The notes: generated by a model from the letters alone, not told the origin. DNA of 64,000 nt from Streptomyces sp. R33 (GCF_041200175.1 NZ_CP165727.1:3819501-3883500), one strand, 5' to 3'; positions 28,080 to 38,170 are shown, counted from the first letter of the stretch. Numbers and translations: made by a program.

Positions 28080-28200
28080 TGATGAGGACCGCTCAGAAGG
28101 GGCTGAAATAAGAAACGCCCCGGCGCAGGCGCCAGGGCGTGGCTCAACCGGAACGAATTCCGGGAACCTTCCACAGTCACCTACGCGGGTCGTCCGCATT
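28080..28200 (-). promoter_or_regulatory. Probable L10 leader of rplJ-rplL
   Basis: Upstream of rplJ the minus strand folds into a GC-rich hairpin (28114-28138: acgccccggcgc / gcgccagggcgt on the plus strand), followed by a pyrimidine-rich TTTCTTATTT and then the rplJ Shine-Dalgarno. L10 leaders regulate rplJL through L10-L12 binding in many bacteria. Here the assignment is from position and structure only. Confidence 0.45.
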
Positions 28201-28354
28201 CAGCGGATCCTTCGGCCACCGAACCCTTGCGGGCACGGCAACGACCAGCGGTCTTTGGCTTCTGGGGAAGACTACGTGACCCGGCACCGGTCAGGCAAAT
28301 CGGTCAGCGACCGGGGGCTTCCGAGGCCGGCCCGAGGCCCCCGGGAAGCAAGAA

Positions 28355-28396
28355 AACGGGCCCCTCGCCGCCCTGTGAGGGGGCGAGGGGCCCGTT
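28355..28396 (-). terminator. Terminator of rplK-rplA
   Basis: A perfect 15-bp stem (aacgggcccctcgcc / ggcgaggggcccgtt) with a 12-nt loop, 38 bp past the rplA stop. Confidence 0.82.
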
Positions 28397-28433
28397 TCAG
28401 CCACTCAGGTGAGCCGGAGGCTCAGCGTGGGGC

Positions 28434-29162
28434 TCAGACAGCGGCCGGGTCTTCCTCGACGAGGAGGTTCCGGGTGCGGTTCGAGTCCAGCTGGATGCCG
28501 GGGCCCATCGTGGTGCTCAGGGCGGCCTTCTTGACGTAGCGGCCCTTGGCGGCGGACGGCTTCAGACGAAGGATCTCGTCCAGGGCCGCGCCGTAGTTCT
28601 CGACCAGCTGCTCATCGGTGAAGGAGACCTTGCCGATGATGAAGTGCAGGTTCGAGTGCTTGTCGACACGGAACTCGATCTTGCCACCCTTGATCTCGGT
28701 GACAGCCTTGGCGACGTCCATGGTGACGGTGCCGGTCTTCGGGTTCGGCATCAGACCACGCGGACCGAGCACGCGGCCGAGGCGGCCGACCTTGCCCATG
28801 AGGTCCGGGGTGGCGACAACCGCGTCGAACTCGTTCAGGCGGTTGCCCTTGGCGATCTCGTTGATCAGCTCGTCGTCGCCGACGATGTCGGCGCCGGCGG
28901 CTTCCGCGGCCGCAGCACGGTCACCGGTCGCGAAGACCAGGACCCGGGCGGTCTTACCGGTGCCGTGCGGGAGGTTCACGGTGCCACGGACCATCTGGTC
29001 GGCCTTGCGCGGGTCGACACCCAGGCGGAAGGCGACCTCGACGGTGGCGTCGAACTTGGTCGTGGAGGTCTCCTTGGCGAGACGGACGGCCTCGAGCGGG
29101 GCGTACAGCTTCTCCCGGTCGACCTTGGCGTCCGCAGCGCGGAGAGTCTTGCTGCGCTTCAC
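28434..29162 (-). CDS. rplA: 50S ribosomal protein L1
   Basis: A 242-residue L1-stalk protein. MKRSKTLRAA, then KFDATVEVAFRLGVDPRKAD and a central domain with GPRGLMPNPKTGTV are diagnostic. It starts at GTG with GGAG upstream, 87 bp after rplK. Confidence 0.97.
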   Translation of the reverse strand: MKRSKTLRAADAKVDREKLYAPLEAVRLAKETSTTKFDATVEVAFRLGVDPRKADQMVRGTVNLPHGTGKTARVLVFATGDRAAAAEAAGADIVGDDELINEIAKGNRLNEFDAVVATPDLMGKVGRLGRVLGPRGLMPNPKTGTVTMDVAKAVTEIKGGKIEFRVDKHSNLHFIIGKVSFTDEQLVENYGAALDEILRLKPSAAKGRYVKKAALSTTMGPGIQLDSNRTRNLLVEEDPAAV

Positions 29163-29249
29163 TTCTGCTCCTGTATTTCGGCTTCAGGCATGGAGTCGTG
29201 GTGCGGACCAGCGCTTGGTCCTACCACTGGTGGTGCTGGGGTGGCTGGA

Positions 29250-29684
29250 TCAGCCTTCGACCGTGACGCCCATCGAACGCGCGGTGCCGGCGATGATCTT
29301 CATCGCGGCGTCGACGTCGTTGGCGTTGAGGTCGGGCATCTTCAGCTCGGCGATCTCGCGGACCTGGGCGCCGGTGAGCTTGGCGACCTTGGTCTTGTGG
29401 GGCTCGCCGGAGCCCTTCTCGATGCCCGCGGCCTTGAGGATCAGGCGCGCGGCCGGCGGAGTCTTGGTGATGAAGGTGAAGGTGCGGTCCTCGTAGACCG
29501 TGATCTCCACCGGCACGACCATGCCACGCTGCGACTCGGTCGCGGCGTTGTAGGCCTTGCAGAACTCCATGATGTTGACGCCGTGCTGACCGAGCGCGGG
29601 GCCGACCGGCGGAGCCGGGTTGGCCGCACCGGCCTTGATCTGGAGCTTGATAAGCCCCGTGACCTTCTTCTTCTTGGGAGGCAT
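29250..29684 (-). CDS. rplK: 50S ribosomal protein L11
   Basis: A 144-residue protein of the GTPase-associated centre. [15 protein letters not shown], the proline-rich [20 protein letters not shown] (thiopeptide-binding face) and the C-terminal rRNA-binding domain are intact. First gene of the rplK-rplA pair. Confidence 0.97.
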
Positions 29685-29789
29685 TGCTCTCTCCGGGTCC
29701 TAGTGAGAGTTTTTCGCCGCCGATCCGGTCATCCGGATGGAGGCATACCGCACCACGATAACGGGTATCGGAGCGGGGCTAAAAACCGA

Positions 29790-29825
29790 GCAGGTCAGAC
29801 CGCCCTTCGAGGGGCGATCTGACCT
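29790..29825 (-). terminator. Hairpin between nusG and rplK
   Basis: An imperfect stem (caggtcaga / tctgacctg outside, cgccc / ggggcg inside, ttcg loop) lies about 28 bp past the nusG stop. Confidence 0.7.
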
Positions 29826-29852
29826 GTCCGGAAGCTTGCTTCAGAAGATCGG

Positions 29853-30752
29853 TTAGTTCTTCTGGATCTGGTCGAAGCTGAGCTCGACCGGAGTCTCGCG
29901 ACCGAAGATCTCGACGAGGCCCTTGACCTTCTTCGAGTCGGGGTTGATCTCGTTGATGGTCGCCTGCAGCGTCGCGAACGGGCCGTCGGTGACGGTGACC
30001 GAGTCGCCGACCTCGAAGTCCAGGACCTCGATGGTGCGCTTGACGGCGGGCGCGGGCAGGCCGGCCTCTTCCGCGGCGGCCTTGGCGGCCTTCTCCTGCG
30101 CCTCCGGGGCGAGCATCTTGACGATCTCGTCCAGGGTCAGCGGGTACGGGTCGTACGCGTTGCCGACGAAGCCGGTGACGCCAGGCGTGTTGCGGACGAC
30201 GCCCCAGGACTCGTTCGTCAGATCCATGCGGACGAGAACGTAGCCGGGCAGCTTGTTCTGCCGGACGTTCTTGCGCTCGCCGTTCTTGATCTGGACGATC
30301 TCTTCCTCGGGCACCTCGGCCTGGTAGATGAACTCCTCGACGTTCAGCGAGACGGCGCGCTGCTCCAGGTTGGCCTTCACGCGCTTCTCGTAGCCCGCGT
30401 AGGTGTGGATCACGTACCACTCGCCGGGCAGGAGGCGCAGTTCCTCGCGCAGGGCCTGGATGGGGTCGACGGGCTCGGCGGCCTCGGCCTCGGCCTCGTC
30501 TGCAGCCTCGACCTCGTCGGAGGCGGCCTCGGTCTCCCCGGCGGCCTCGTCGGCGGCCTCTTCGACCTCGGCGTCGTCCTCGGACTCGGCGTCGACCTCG
30601 TCCTCGATGTGCAGCGCGGCCTCTTCGGCGGCGACACCGGCCTCGGCGTCGGCGAGCTCGACCTCGTCCGGGTCCACAGCGTCTGCCGCCTCGACGATGT
30701 CGAGCGCGTCCTCGACGGACTCGTGGCTCGCGTTCAGGTTCGGGTCAGACAC
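29853..30752 (-). CDS. nusG: Transcription termination/antitermination factor NusG
   Basis: A 299-residue NusG. An N-terminal acidic Ala/Glu/Asp extension of about 115 residues, usual in streptomycetes, precedes the NGN domain (WYVIHTYAGYEKRVKANL, YVLVRMDLTNESWGVVRNTPG) and the KOW domain (FEVGDSVTVTDGPFA). The start is GTG at 30752 with GGAAGAA upstream. It lies between secE and rplK, 84 bp from secE. Confidence 0.95.
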   Translation of the reverse strand: MSDPNLNASHESVEDALDIVEAADAVDPDEVELADAEAGVAAEEAALHIEDEVDAESEDDAEVEEAADEAAGETEAASDEVEAADEAEAEAAEPVDPIQALREELRLLPGEWYVIHTYAGYEKRVKANLEQRAVSLNVEEFIYQAEVPEEEIVQIKNGERKNVRQNKLPGYVLVRMDLTNESWGVVRNTPGVTGFVGNAYDPYPLTLDEIVKMLAPEAQEKAAKAAAEEAGLPAPAVKRTIEVLDFEVGDSVTVTDGPFATLQATINEINPDSKKVKGLVEIFGRETPVELSFDQIQKN

Positions 30753-30836
30753 GGTGGCTGCTTCTTCCTGGATACAAAAGGTGGTCGAACATGCGAAAAC
30801 GGGCGGCACCCATCAAGGCGCCGCCCTCCGCGGGGA

Positions 30837-31118
30837 TCAGCCGAAGACGAACTTGATGGCTTCCTGGAACCCATAGTCAATCACGGTCACCAGACCGATC
30901 ATGATGACGACGAAGACAATCACCACGGTGGTGTACGTCGTGAGCTGATTGCGCGTCGGCCAGACGACCTTGCGGAGCTCCGCGACGATCTGGCGGTAGA
31001 ACAGTGCAAGCCGGCCCAGAGGACCCTTCTTCCCGCGCTTGCCGCCCTTCCGGGCCTTCTTCTCGCGGGTGTCGTCCTCGGCGTCAGGCATGTCGATGGA
31101 GCCCAGGGCGTCCGTCAC
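30837..31118 (-). CDS. secE: Preprotein translocase subunit SecE
   Basis: A 93-residue single-span protein stabilising SecY. A Lys/Arg-rich N-terminus (KARKGGKRGKKG), an amphipathic FYRQIVAELRKVVWPTRNQL and one membrane helix (about 64-85) are typical. GTG start at 31118 (MTDALGSIDM) with GGTGAGAGA upstream. Confidence 0.95.
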   Translation of the reverse strand: MTDALGSIDMPDAEDDTREKKARKGGKRGKKGPLGRLALFYRQIVAELRKVVWPTRNQLTTYTTVVIVFVVIMIGLVTVIDYGFQEAIKFVFG

Positions 31119-31223
31119 GTCTCTCACCTGAATCCGGGTCGTGGCCGTAGCCGCGCCCGGTTGCGCCGCACGGCGTTGCATCGAAGTACGTACCTGCGCA
31201 CACGTCCGAGAAGGAGTGTGGAG

Positions 31224-31296
31224 CAGGGCCGGAGGGACTCGAACCCCCAACCGCTGGTTTTGGAGACCAGTGCTCTACCAATTGAGCTACGACCCT
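31224..31296 (-). tRNA. tRNA-Trp (CCA)
   Basis: A 73-nt cloverleaf with 7-bp acceptor AGGGTCG/CGGCCCT, D-stem GCTC/GAGC, anticodon stem-loop CTGGT-CTCCAAA-ACCAG (anticodon CCA) and T-loop TTCGAGT. The 3' CCA is not encoded. It precedes secE, the usual actinobacterial arrangement. Confidence 0.97.
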
Positions 31297-31488
31297 TTGC
31301 GTCCCCCAACCTACCGCATCCAGACGGGTGCACGGAGTGCTCGCGTTCTGGAGTGACCGGCGGGGTCCAACGACAGGTGAGTGTACGTGGTCCGGGCCCT
31401 GACGTCGAACAGAGCACATTTCAGGCTGCTCCGTCCGATGACTGAAACGGTGTGCGGCGCCTCTGGGGCGTCTGGGACGATTGGCCGC

Positions 31489-32715
31489 ATGACCTCTGCA
31501 ACGCCTTCCTCCGAGCGCCGGGTGTCCGCCCGTATCGGCGCCATTTCCGAGTCCGCCACCCTCGCCGTGGACGCCAAGGCCAAGGCCCTCAAGGCCGCCG
31601 GGCGCCCGGTCATCGGCTTCGGTGCGGGCGAGCCCGACTTCCCGACCCCGGACTACATCGTCGAGGCGGCGGTCGAGGCCTGCCGCAACCCGAAGTACCA
31701 CCGCTACACGCCGGCCGGCGGCCTGCCCGAGCTGAAGGCCGCGATCGCCGCGAAGACGCTGCGCGACTCCGGCTACGAGGTCGACGCGTCGCAGGTCCTG
31801 GTGACCAACGGCGGCAAGCAGGCGATCTACGAGGCCTTCGCCGCCATCCTGGACCCGGGCGACGAGGTCATCGTCCCGGCTCCGTACTGGACCACGTACC
31901 CCGAGTCGATCCGCCTCGCCGGCGGTGTCCCGGTCGAGGTCGTCGCCGACGAGACCACCGGCTACCGCGTCTCCGTCGAGCAGCTCGAGGCCGCCCGCAC
32001 CGAGCGCACCAAGGTCGTCCTGTTCGTCTCCCCGTCGAACCCGACCGGTTCGGTCTACAGCGAGGCCGACGCGAAGGCGATCGGCGAGTGGGCCGCCGAG
32101 CACGGCCTGTGGGTGCTGACGGACGAGATCTACGAGCACCTGGTCTACGGCGACGCGAAGTTCACCTCGCTGCCGGTCCTGGTGCCGGCCCTGCGCGACA
32201 AGTGCATCATCGTCAACGGCGTCGCCAAGACCTACGCGATGACCGGCTGGCGCGTGGGCTGGGTCATCGCCCCGCAGGACGTCATCAAGGCGGCGACGAA
32301 CCTGCAGTCGCACGCCACCTCCAACGTCTCCAACGTGGCCCAGGTCGCCGCGCTGGCCGCCGTCTCGGGCAACCTGGACGCGGTCGCCGAGATGCGCAAG
32401 GCCTTCGACCGCCGCCGCCAGACGATGGTCAAGATGCTGAACGAGATCGACGGCGTCTTCTGCCCGACCCCGGAGGGCGCGTTCTACGCGTACCCGTCGG
32501 TCAAGGAGCTCCTCGGCAAGGAGATCCGCGGCAAGCGCCCGCAGACCTCGGTCGAGCTGGCCGCCCTGATCCTGGACGAGGCCGAGGTCGCGGTCGTCCC
32601 GGGCGAGGCCTTCGGCACCCCGGGCTACCTGCGCCTGTCCTACGCCCTGGGCGACGCGGACCTGGTCGAGGGCGTGTCCCGCATCCAGAAGCTCCTGGCG
32701 GAGGCCAAGGCCTGA
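31489..32715 (+). CDS. aspC: Pyridoxal phosphate-dependent aminotransferase (aspartate aminotransferase class)
   Basis: A 408-residue fold-type I aminotransferase. GAGEPDFPTP, KYHRYTPAGGLPELKAAI, TNGGKQAIYEAF, the substrate-binding SPSNPTG, DEIYEHLVYG, and the PLP-lysine block VNGVAKTYAMTGWRVGW are present; SYALGD carries near the C-terminus. The start MTSATPSS matches family length. It is divergent from the tRNA-Trp/secE transcript and ends in a strong hairpin. Confidence 0.92.
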   Translation: MTSATPSSERRVSARIGAISESATLAVDAKAKALKAAGRPVIGFGAGEPDFPTPDYIVEAAVEACRNPKYHRYTPAGGLPELKAAIAAKTLRDSGYEVDASQVLVTNGGKQAIYEAFAAILDPGDEVIVPAPYWTTYPESIRLAGGVPVEVVADETTGYRVSVEQLEAARTERTKVVLFVSPSNPTGSVYSEADAKAIGEWAAEHGLWVLTDEIYEHLVYGDAKFTSLPVLVPALRDKCIIVNGVAKTYAMTGWRVGWVIAPQDVIKAATNLQSHATSNVSNVAQVAALAAVSGNLDAVAEMRKAFDRRRQTMVKMLNEIDGVFCPTPEGAFYAYPSVKELLGKEIRGKRPQTSVELAALILDEAEVAVVPGEAFGTPGYLRLSYALGDADLVEGVSRIQKLLAEAKA

Positions 32716-32736
32716 CGCGGCCCCCAGCGCGCATTC

Positions 32737-32770
32737 GAGCGGCGCCGACCCCATCGGGTCGGCGCCGCTC
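32737..32770 (+). terminator. Terminator of the aminotransferase gene
   Basis: A perfect stem (gagcggcgccgacc / ggtcggcgccgctc) with a short loop, 21 bp past the stop. Confidence 0.8.
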
Positions 32771-32794
32771 GCCGTTTCCGGCTGCGCCGCCGTC

Positions 32795-32845
32795 TTCAGC
32801 CTCGCCGGCGTTTGAGGCGCGGGGGTCCGGGGGCAGGGCCCCGGC
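32795..32845. repeat. Streptomyces dispersed intergenic repeat
   Basis: The segment containing agcctcgccggcgtttgag, followed by gcgcgggggtccggggg, is a sequence family I recognise from many intergenic gaps in Streptomyces genomes. Only one copy is visible here. Confidence 0.55.
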
Positions 32846-32935
32846 AGCGGAGCCGCGCCCGCTCTCGCGTTCGGGCAAGCCCCCAAAAGGTAAAACCCCC
32901 TCCCGCCGAGCGCAGCGGTACGGCAGGATCACCAG

Positions 32936-33955
32936 ATGGAGCACGTACGCGATCTCACGCTTCTGCCGAAAGCCCACCTCCACCTGCACTTCACGGGGTC
33001 GATGCGCCCATCGACCCTCCTGGAGCTCGCCGACAAGTACGGCGTCCGCCTCCCCGAGGCCCTCACCGCCGGCGAGCCGCCCAAGCTCCGCGCCACCGAC
33101 GAGCGCGGCTGGTTCCGCTTCCAGCGCCTCTACGACGCCGCCCGCTCCTGCCTGCGCGAGCCCGAGGACATCCGGCGCCTCGTCCGCGAAGCCGCCGAGG
33201 AGGACGTACGGGACGGCAGCGGCTGGCTGGAGATCCAGGTGGACCCGACCTCCTACGCCCCCCTGCTCGGCGGCATGATCCCGGCCGTCGAGATCATCCT
33301 GGACGCCGTCGACACGGCATCTCGCGAGACCGGGCTCGGCATGCGGGTCCTCATCGCCGCCAACCGCATGAAGCACCCCCTCGACGCCCGTACCCTCGCC
33401 CGCCTCGCCGTCCGCTACGCCGACCGCGGCATCGTCGGATTCGGGCTCTCCAACGACGAGCGCCGCGGCATGGCCCGCGACTTCGACCGGGCCTTCGCCA
33501 TCGCCCGCGAGGGCGGCCTGCTCGCGGCCCCGCACGGCGGCGAGCTCACCGGACCCGCCTCGGTCCGGGACTGCCTGGACGATCTGCACGCCTCCCGCAT
33601 CGGCCACGGCGTGCGGGCCGCCGAGGACCCCCGGCTGCTCAAGCGGCTCGCCGACCGGCAGATCACCTGCGAGGTCTGCCCGGCGTCGAACGTCGCCCTC
33701 GGGGTCTACGAGCGGCCCGAGGACATCCCGTTGCGCACCCTGTTCGAGGCCGGCGTGCCGATGGCGCTGGGCGCGGACGACCCGCTGCTGTTCGGATCCC
33801 GGCTCGCGGCGCAGTACGAGATCGCCCGCCGCCACCACGCCTTCACGGACGCGGAGCTCGCCGAGCTGGCCCGGCAGTCGGTGCGCGGTTCGGCGGCGCC
33901 GGAGGACGTACAGGACAAGCTGCTGGCCGGGATCGACCACTGGCTGGCCACCTGA
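32936..33955 (+). CDS. add: Adenosine deaminase
   Basis: A 339-residue TIM-barrel hydrolase converting adenosine to inosine. It has the zinc pair HLH (His16, His18) in LPKAHLHLHFTGS, a purine-binding HGGELTGPASV (His, Glu), IGHGVRA and the late Asp pair LGADDPLLFG, all family landmarks. The ATG lacks a clear ribosome site; GGCAGGATCACC is the nearest purine-rich sequence. It converges with the next gene, separated by 3 bp. Confidence 0.9.
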   Translation: MEHVRDLTLLPKAHLHLHFTGSMRPSTLLELADKYGVRLPEALTAGEPPKLRATDERGWFRFQRLYDAARSCLREPEDIRRLVREAAEEDVRDGSGWLEIQVDPTSYAPLLGGMIPAVEIILDAVDTASRETGLGMRVLIAANRMKHPLDARTLARLAVRYADRGIVGFGLSNDERRGMARDFDRAFAIAREGGLLAAPHGGELTGPASVRDCLDDLHASRIGHGVRAAEDPRLLKRLADRQITCEVCPASNVALGVYERPEDIPLRTLFEAGVPMALGADDPLLFGSRLAAQYEIARRHHAFTDAELAELARQSVRGSAAPEDVQDKLLAGIDHWLAT

Positions 33956-33958
33956 GAC

Positions 33959-34375
33959 TCACCGCGTGAGCCGCAGGTCGCCCTCCCAGCAGTCGGCCCG
34001 TACCCGGTCGCCGTCGGGGAAGCCGATCTCCAGCTGCGTGCGCCCGGTCTCCGGCGCCGCGAACTCGGCCACGGTGGCCACCTCGTGCCCGAGGTGCCGC
34101 AGGAAGGGGTGGTCGCCGAGGTCCTCGCCGACTTCGATCCGGCCCCACTCCCCCATGTCGTACGGCTCGTGGGGCGGCGCGGATTCGACGATGAGGCACC
34201 CGTCGGACCCGGTGCTGATCCTGGTGGACTCGCCCTCGCTGTCGATCAGCCAGACGTCGAGCGGCGCTTCGGAGCGCTCGCCCTCGTAGACGTGCCAGGA
34301 CGCGACGATCCTGCTGATCGTGCGTCCCACCAGGCGGGTGGGGTCCGTACCGGCCCCGTGCCGTGGACAGAGCAT
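33959..34375 (-). CDS. Hypothetical protein
   Basis: A 138-residue soluble protein without a recognised family. It opens MLCPRHGAGTDP, has a WHVYEGERSEAPLDVWLIDSE strand-rich core and ends DRVRADCWEGDLRLTR. No signal peptide or membrane helix is seen. The ATG has GGAG upstream, and it follows murB by 15 bp, so co-transcription is likely. Confidence 0.65.
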   Translation of the reverse strand: MLCPRHGAGTDPTRLVGRTISRIVASWHVYEGERSEAPLDVWLIDSEGESTRISTGSDGCLIVESAPPHEPYDMGEWGRIEVGEDLGDHPFLRHLGHEVATVAEFAAPETGRTQLEIGFPDGDRVRADCWEGDLRLTR

Positions 34376-34390
34376 GGCGGCCGGGACTCC

Positions 34391-35446
<1,056 letters not shown>

Positions 35447-35502
35447 GTGGACAAGAGTACGGTCCGTACCCCTCGCATCCCTGCGGGGCCACGGACCGTA
35501 CG

Positions 35503-35910
35503 TCACGAGCGGGCTTCCTGTCCGCCGCCTTCGGCCAGCCGGCGCTCGGCCTCGGCCCAGGTGACCGGGAGCGCGGCGGCCGGAGCGGTCCAGAAGGTGA
35601 AGGCCGACTCCCGCATGAACGCGGCGGCGGCGCGGGAGCTGGAGCGGTGCGGCTCGCTGCGGGCGAAGCGGTAGAGCGCGTCGCGGTCCTCCCAGGCGGA
35701 GAGGGTCAGGAAGGTCCGGCTGAGGATCCGGGCCCGCAGGGCGACGCCGTGGGCGCCGGGGGCGGAGCGGATCTGGCGGATGATGCCGGGCGACTTGAGG
35801 AAGAACCGGAAGGCGCCGGTGAGGGTCTCGGTCTCGAAGCGGGAGGCCATGACGTAGACCTCGGCTCCGGGAGCGGGCGGGGTGGGCGTGGACCAGGGGA
35901 TGTCGGGCAT
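35503..35910 (-). CDS. DUF3291 / monooxygenase-like protein
   Basis: A 135-residue dimeric alpha-beta barrel candidate. SRFETETLTGAFRFFLKSPG, RTFLTLSAWEDRDALYRFA and SEPHR are typical of the DUF3291/antibiotic-biosynthesis-monooxygenase-like group. AAAAGGAG supports the ATG at 35910 over an upstream GTG. It lies 39 bp after the efflux pump gene on the same strand, so it may be part of the same TetR-controlled unit. Function is not known. Confidence 0.65.
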   Translation of the reverse strand: MPDIPWSTPTPPAPGAEVYVMASRFETETLTGAFRFFLKSPGIIRQIRSAPGAHGVALRARILSRTFLTLSAWEDRDALYRFARSEPHRSSSRAAAAFMRESAFTFWTAPAAALPVTWAEAERRLAEGGGQEARS

Positions 35911-35949
35911 GACGTGCACTCCTTTTCCGTTGCGGTCGGTCCGGGCCTG

Positions 35950-37455
35950 TCAGCGCGCGGCGGGGACCTGGTCGGCGAGGACGGGGGCAGGGGCGGGGGT
36001 GACGGGGGCGGGAGCGACCGGGGCGGCGGCCGTGCGGGCTCCCTTGCCCGGTACCAGGAGGGCGAAGGCTGCCGCCGCTGCCACCGCGGCGGCGCCGATC
36101 CACAGCGCGGGCACGGTCCCGTCGGTGAAGGCCTGGGGGGACTCGTAGCCGCCCTGGGCGGAGAAGACCGAGGCCAGGACGGCGACACCGAGGGCGCCGC
36201 CGACCTCGCGCAGGGCGTTGTTGGCGCCGGAGGCCTTGCCCTGGTCGGCGGGGCCCACCGTGGACATCAGGATGTTGGAGGCGGGGGCGAAGAACAGGCC
36301 CATGCCGATGCCGCTGAGGATCAGCGCCGGGAGCTGGGCGGCGTACGAGACGTCGGTGCTCAGGATCGTCGCGAACCAGCCGAGGCCGAGGGCCTGCAGG
36401 GCGAGCCCGGTGGCGACGACGGGGCGGCCGCCGATCCGGTCGGAGAGGATGCCCGCGATCGGGGCGGCGATCATCGGCATGGCCGTCCAGGGGAGCATCC
36501 GCAGCCCGGCCTGGGTGGGCGTGTAGCCGGCGACGCCCTGGAGGAACTGGGCGAGCAGGAAGATCGAGCCGAACATGCCCAGGTACATCAGCAGGCTGGC
36601 CACGTTGATCCCGAGGAAGCCGCGGCCCAGGAAGAGCCGCATCGGCAGCATCGGGTTCGCGTGGCGGAAGCCGTGGACGACGAATCCGCCGACGAGCGCG
36701 GTGCCGGCGATCAGGCCGGTGAGCACCGGGGTGCTGGTCCAGCCGTGGGCGTTGGCGTTGACGAGGCCGTAGACGATGCCGAAGAGGCCGCCGCTGACGA
36801 GGAGGGTGCCCGGTACGTCCAGACGGGCGCCCGGGGCGGTGGACTCGGTCAGCTTGAGGCGGGCGAGCGGGATCAGGGCCAGGCCGATCGGGACGTTCAG
36901 CCAGAAGATCCACTGCCAGGAGATGTGCTCGGTGAGGGTGCCGCCGATGAGCGGGCCGCTGGCGACAGCGAGGCCGCCGACGGCGCCGAAGATGCCGAGG
37001 GCCATGCCGCGGCGGGCGGGCGGGACGGCGGCGGTGAGCAGGGTGAGCGTGAGCGGCATCATGATCGCGGCGCCGACGCCCTGGACCGCTCGGGCGGCGA
37101 TGAGCTCGTTGATGCCGGGCGAGAGGGCCGCGACGGCGGAGGCGCCGGTGAATATCGCGAGGCCGGACATGAAGAGCCGGCGCCGGCCGAAGCGGTCGCC
37201 GAGGGCGGCGCCGAACATGAGGAGGACGGCGAAGGTGAGCGTGTACGCGTTCACCGTCCACTCCAGGTCCTCCAGCGCTCCGCCGAGGTCCCCCCGGATG
37301 GCGGGGAGCGCGGTGGTGACGACGAGGTTGTCGAGGGCGGCCATGAAGCCGGCCACGGAGGTGAGGACGAGGGCCCAGACGGCGGGACCGCGGAGGGCGG
37401 TGCCTTGGGTGCCCTGGGTTCCTTGGGCGTCGTGGATGCCTTGCGTGCCGTTCAC
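35950..37455 (-). CDS. MFS drug-efflux transporter, DHA2 (14-TMS) type
   Basis: A 501-residue protein with about 14 hydrophobic helices. The first-helix motif LDNLVVTTALPAI, motif A FGAALGDRFGRRRLF, and a motif C-like GGLAVASGPLIGG are characteristic of EmrB/QacA proton antiporters. The N-terminus has a small GTQGTQGT repeat. The start is GTG with CAGGGGGAA upstream. A GTTAGT-N8-ACTAAC palindrome lies 30 bp upstream and recurs at the tetR start, so control by the neighbouring regulator is likely. Substrate unknown. Confidence 0.88.
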   Translation of the reverse strand: MNGTQGIHDAQGTQGTQGTALRGPAVWALVLTSVAGFMAALDNLVVTTALPAIRGDLGGALEDLEWTVNAYTLTFAVLLMFGAALGDRFGRRRLFMSGLAIFTGASAVAALSPGINELIAARAVQGVGAAIMMPLTLTLLTAAVPPARRGMALGIFGAVGGLAVASGPLIGGTLTEHISWQWIFWLNVPIGLALIPLARLKLTESTAPGARLDVPGTLLVSGGLFGIVYGLVNANAHGWTSTPVLTGLIAGTALVGGFVVHGFRHANPMLPMRLFLGRGFLGINVASLLMYLGMFGSIFLLAQFLQGVAGYTPTQAGLRMLPWTAMPMIAAPIAGILSDRIGGRPVVATGLALQALGLGWFATILSTDVSYAAQLPALILSGIGMGLFFAPASNILMSTVGPADQGKASGANNALREVGGALGVAVLASVFSAQGGYESPQAFTDGTVPALWIGAAAVAAAAAFALLVPGKGARTAAAPVAPAPVTPAPAPVLADQVPAAR

Positions 37456-37484
37456 GATTTCCCCCTGCGGGTGAGAACTGAACT

Positions 37485-37504
37485 GTTAGTTATTGCTGAC
37501 TAAC
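37485..37504. promoter_or_regulatory. Putative TetR operator before the efflux pump
   Basis: GTTAGT-N8-ACTAAC, identical in half-sites and spacing to the palindrome at 38149-38168. Confidence 0.7.
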
Positions 37505-37560
37505 TTTCGCGCCCATGAAAGTCCGGCGCACAGGACGTGCGGACCGGACCGGCCGGGGAC

Positions 37561-38139
37561 TCACTCCCCCGGCCGACCCTCCGGACCCTCGATGCGGCCG
37601 GAGGGGTACAACCCCTCCCAGACCCGGTGACCGGGCGGGAAGCCCATGGCGGCCAGGGTGTTGATCAGCATTCCGTAGGCCATGAAGGTCGTGGTCTCGT
37701 TCACATCGCCGCCGAGGGGCACGTGGACGGTGTCCCAGAGGTCCATCCAGCCCTTGCGGACGAGCTCACCGAGCTGGTGGTCGCCGGCCGCCTCGGCAGC
37801 GGCGACGGTGACGTACATCTGGAGCTGCATCTGGAGCTTGTCCGGGTCCTCGCTGATGAGCCGGACGTACGCCTCGGCCATGGCGTGCGTGGCCTCTTCG
37901 CCCTCGAGCCCTTCGGCGGCGGCCGCGAACACCTCACGGGTGTCCCGCAGGCAGCGCTCGGCGGCGGCGAGGAAGATGGCCGGCTTGTTGGGGAAGAGCC
38001 GGAACAGGTACGGCTGCGAGACGCCGACGCGCTTGGCGATCGCCTCCGTGGAAGTCCCGTAGTAGCCACCCCGGGCGAACTCGTGCATCGCCGCCCGGAT
38101 GACGCTCTCGCGCCGCTCGTCCGCACTCATCCTTGCCAT
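37561..38139 (-). CDS. TetR family repressor
   Basis: A 192-residue regulator. The N-terminal helix-turn-helix (SVIRAAMHEFARGGYYGTST, IAKRVGVSQPYLFRLFPNK) is TetR class; the ligand domain is not specific. An ATG at 38139 is chosen; a further ATG is at 38130. It precedes the MFS pump in the same orientation. Palindromes of the same form occur before both genes, pointing to repression of the pump and of itself. Confidence 0.85.
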   Translation of the reverse strand: MARMSADERRESVIRAAMHEFARGGYYGTSTEAIAKRVGVSQPYLFRLFPNKPAIFLAAAERCLRDTREVFAAAAEGLEGEEATHAMAEAYVRLISEDPDKLQMQLQMYVTVAAAEAAGDHQLGELVRKGWMDLWDTVHVPLGGDVNETTTFMAYGMLINTLAAMGFPPGHRVWEGLYPSGRIEGPEGRPGE

Positions 38140-38146
38140 GCGTTCA

Positions 38147-38170
38147 AAGTTAGTGCTCAATCACTAACTT
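38147..38170. promoter_or_regulatory. Putative TetR autoregulatory operator
   Basis: A perfect palindrome (AAGTTAGTG, 6-bp spacer, CACTAACTT) ends 8 bp before the tetR ATG. Its core GTTAGT-N8-ACTAAC is shared with 37485-37504. Confidence 0.75.
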
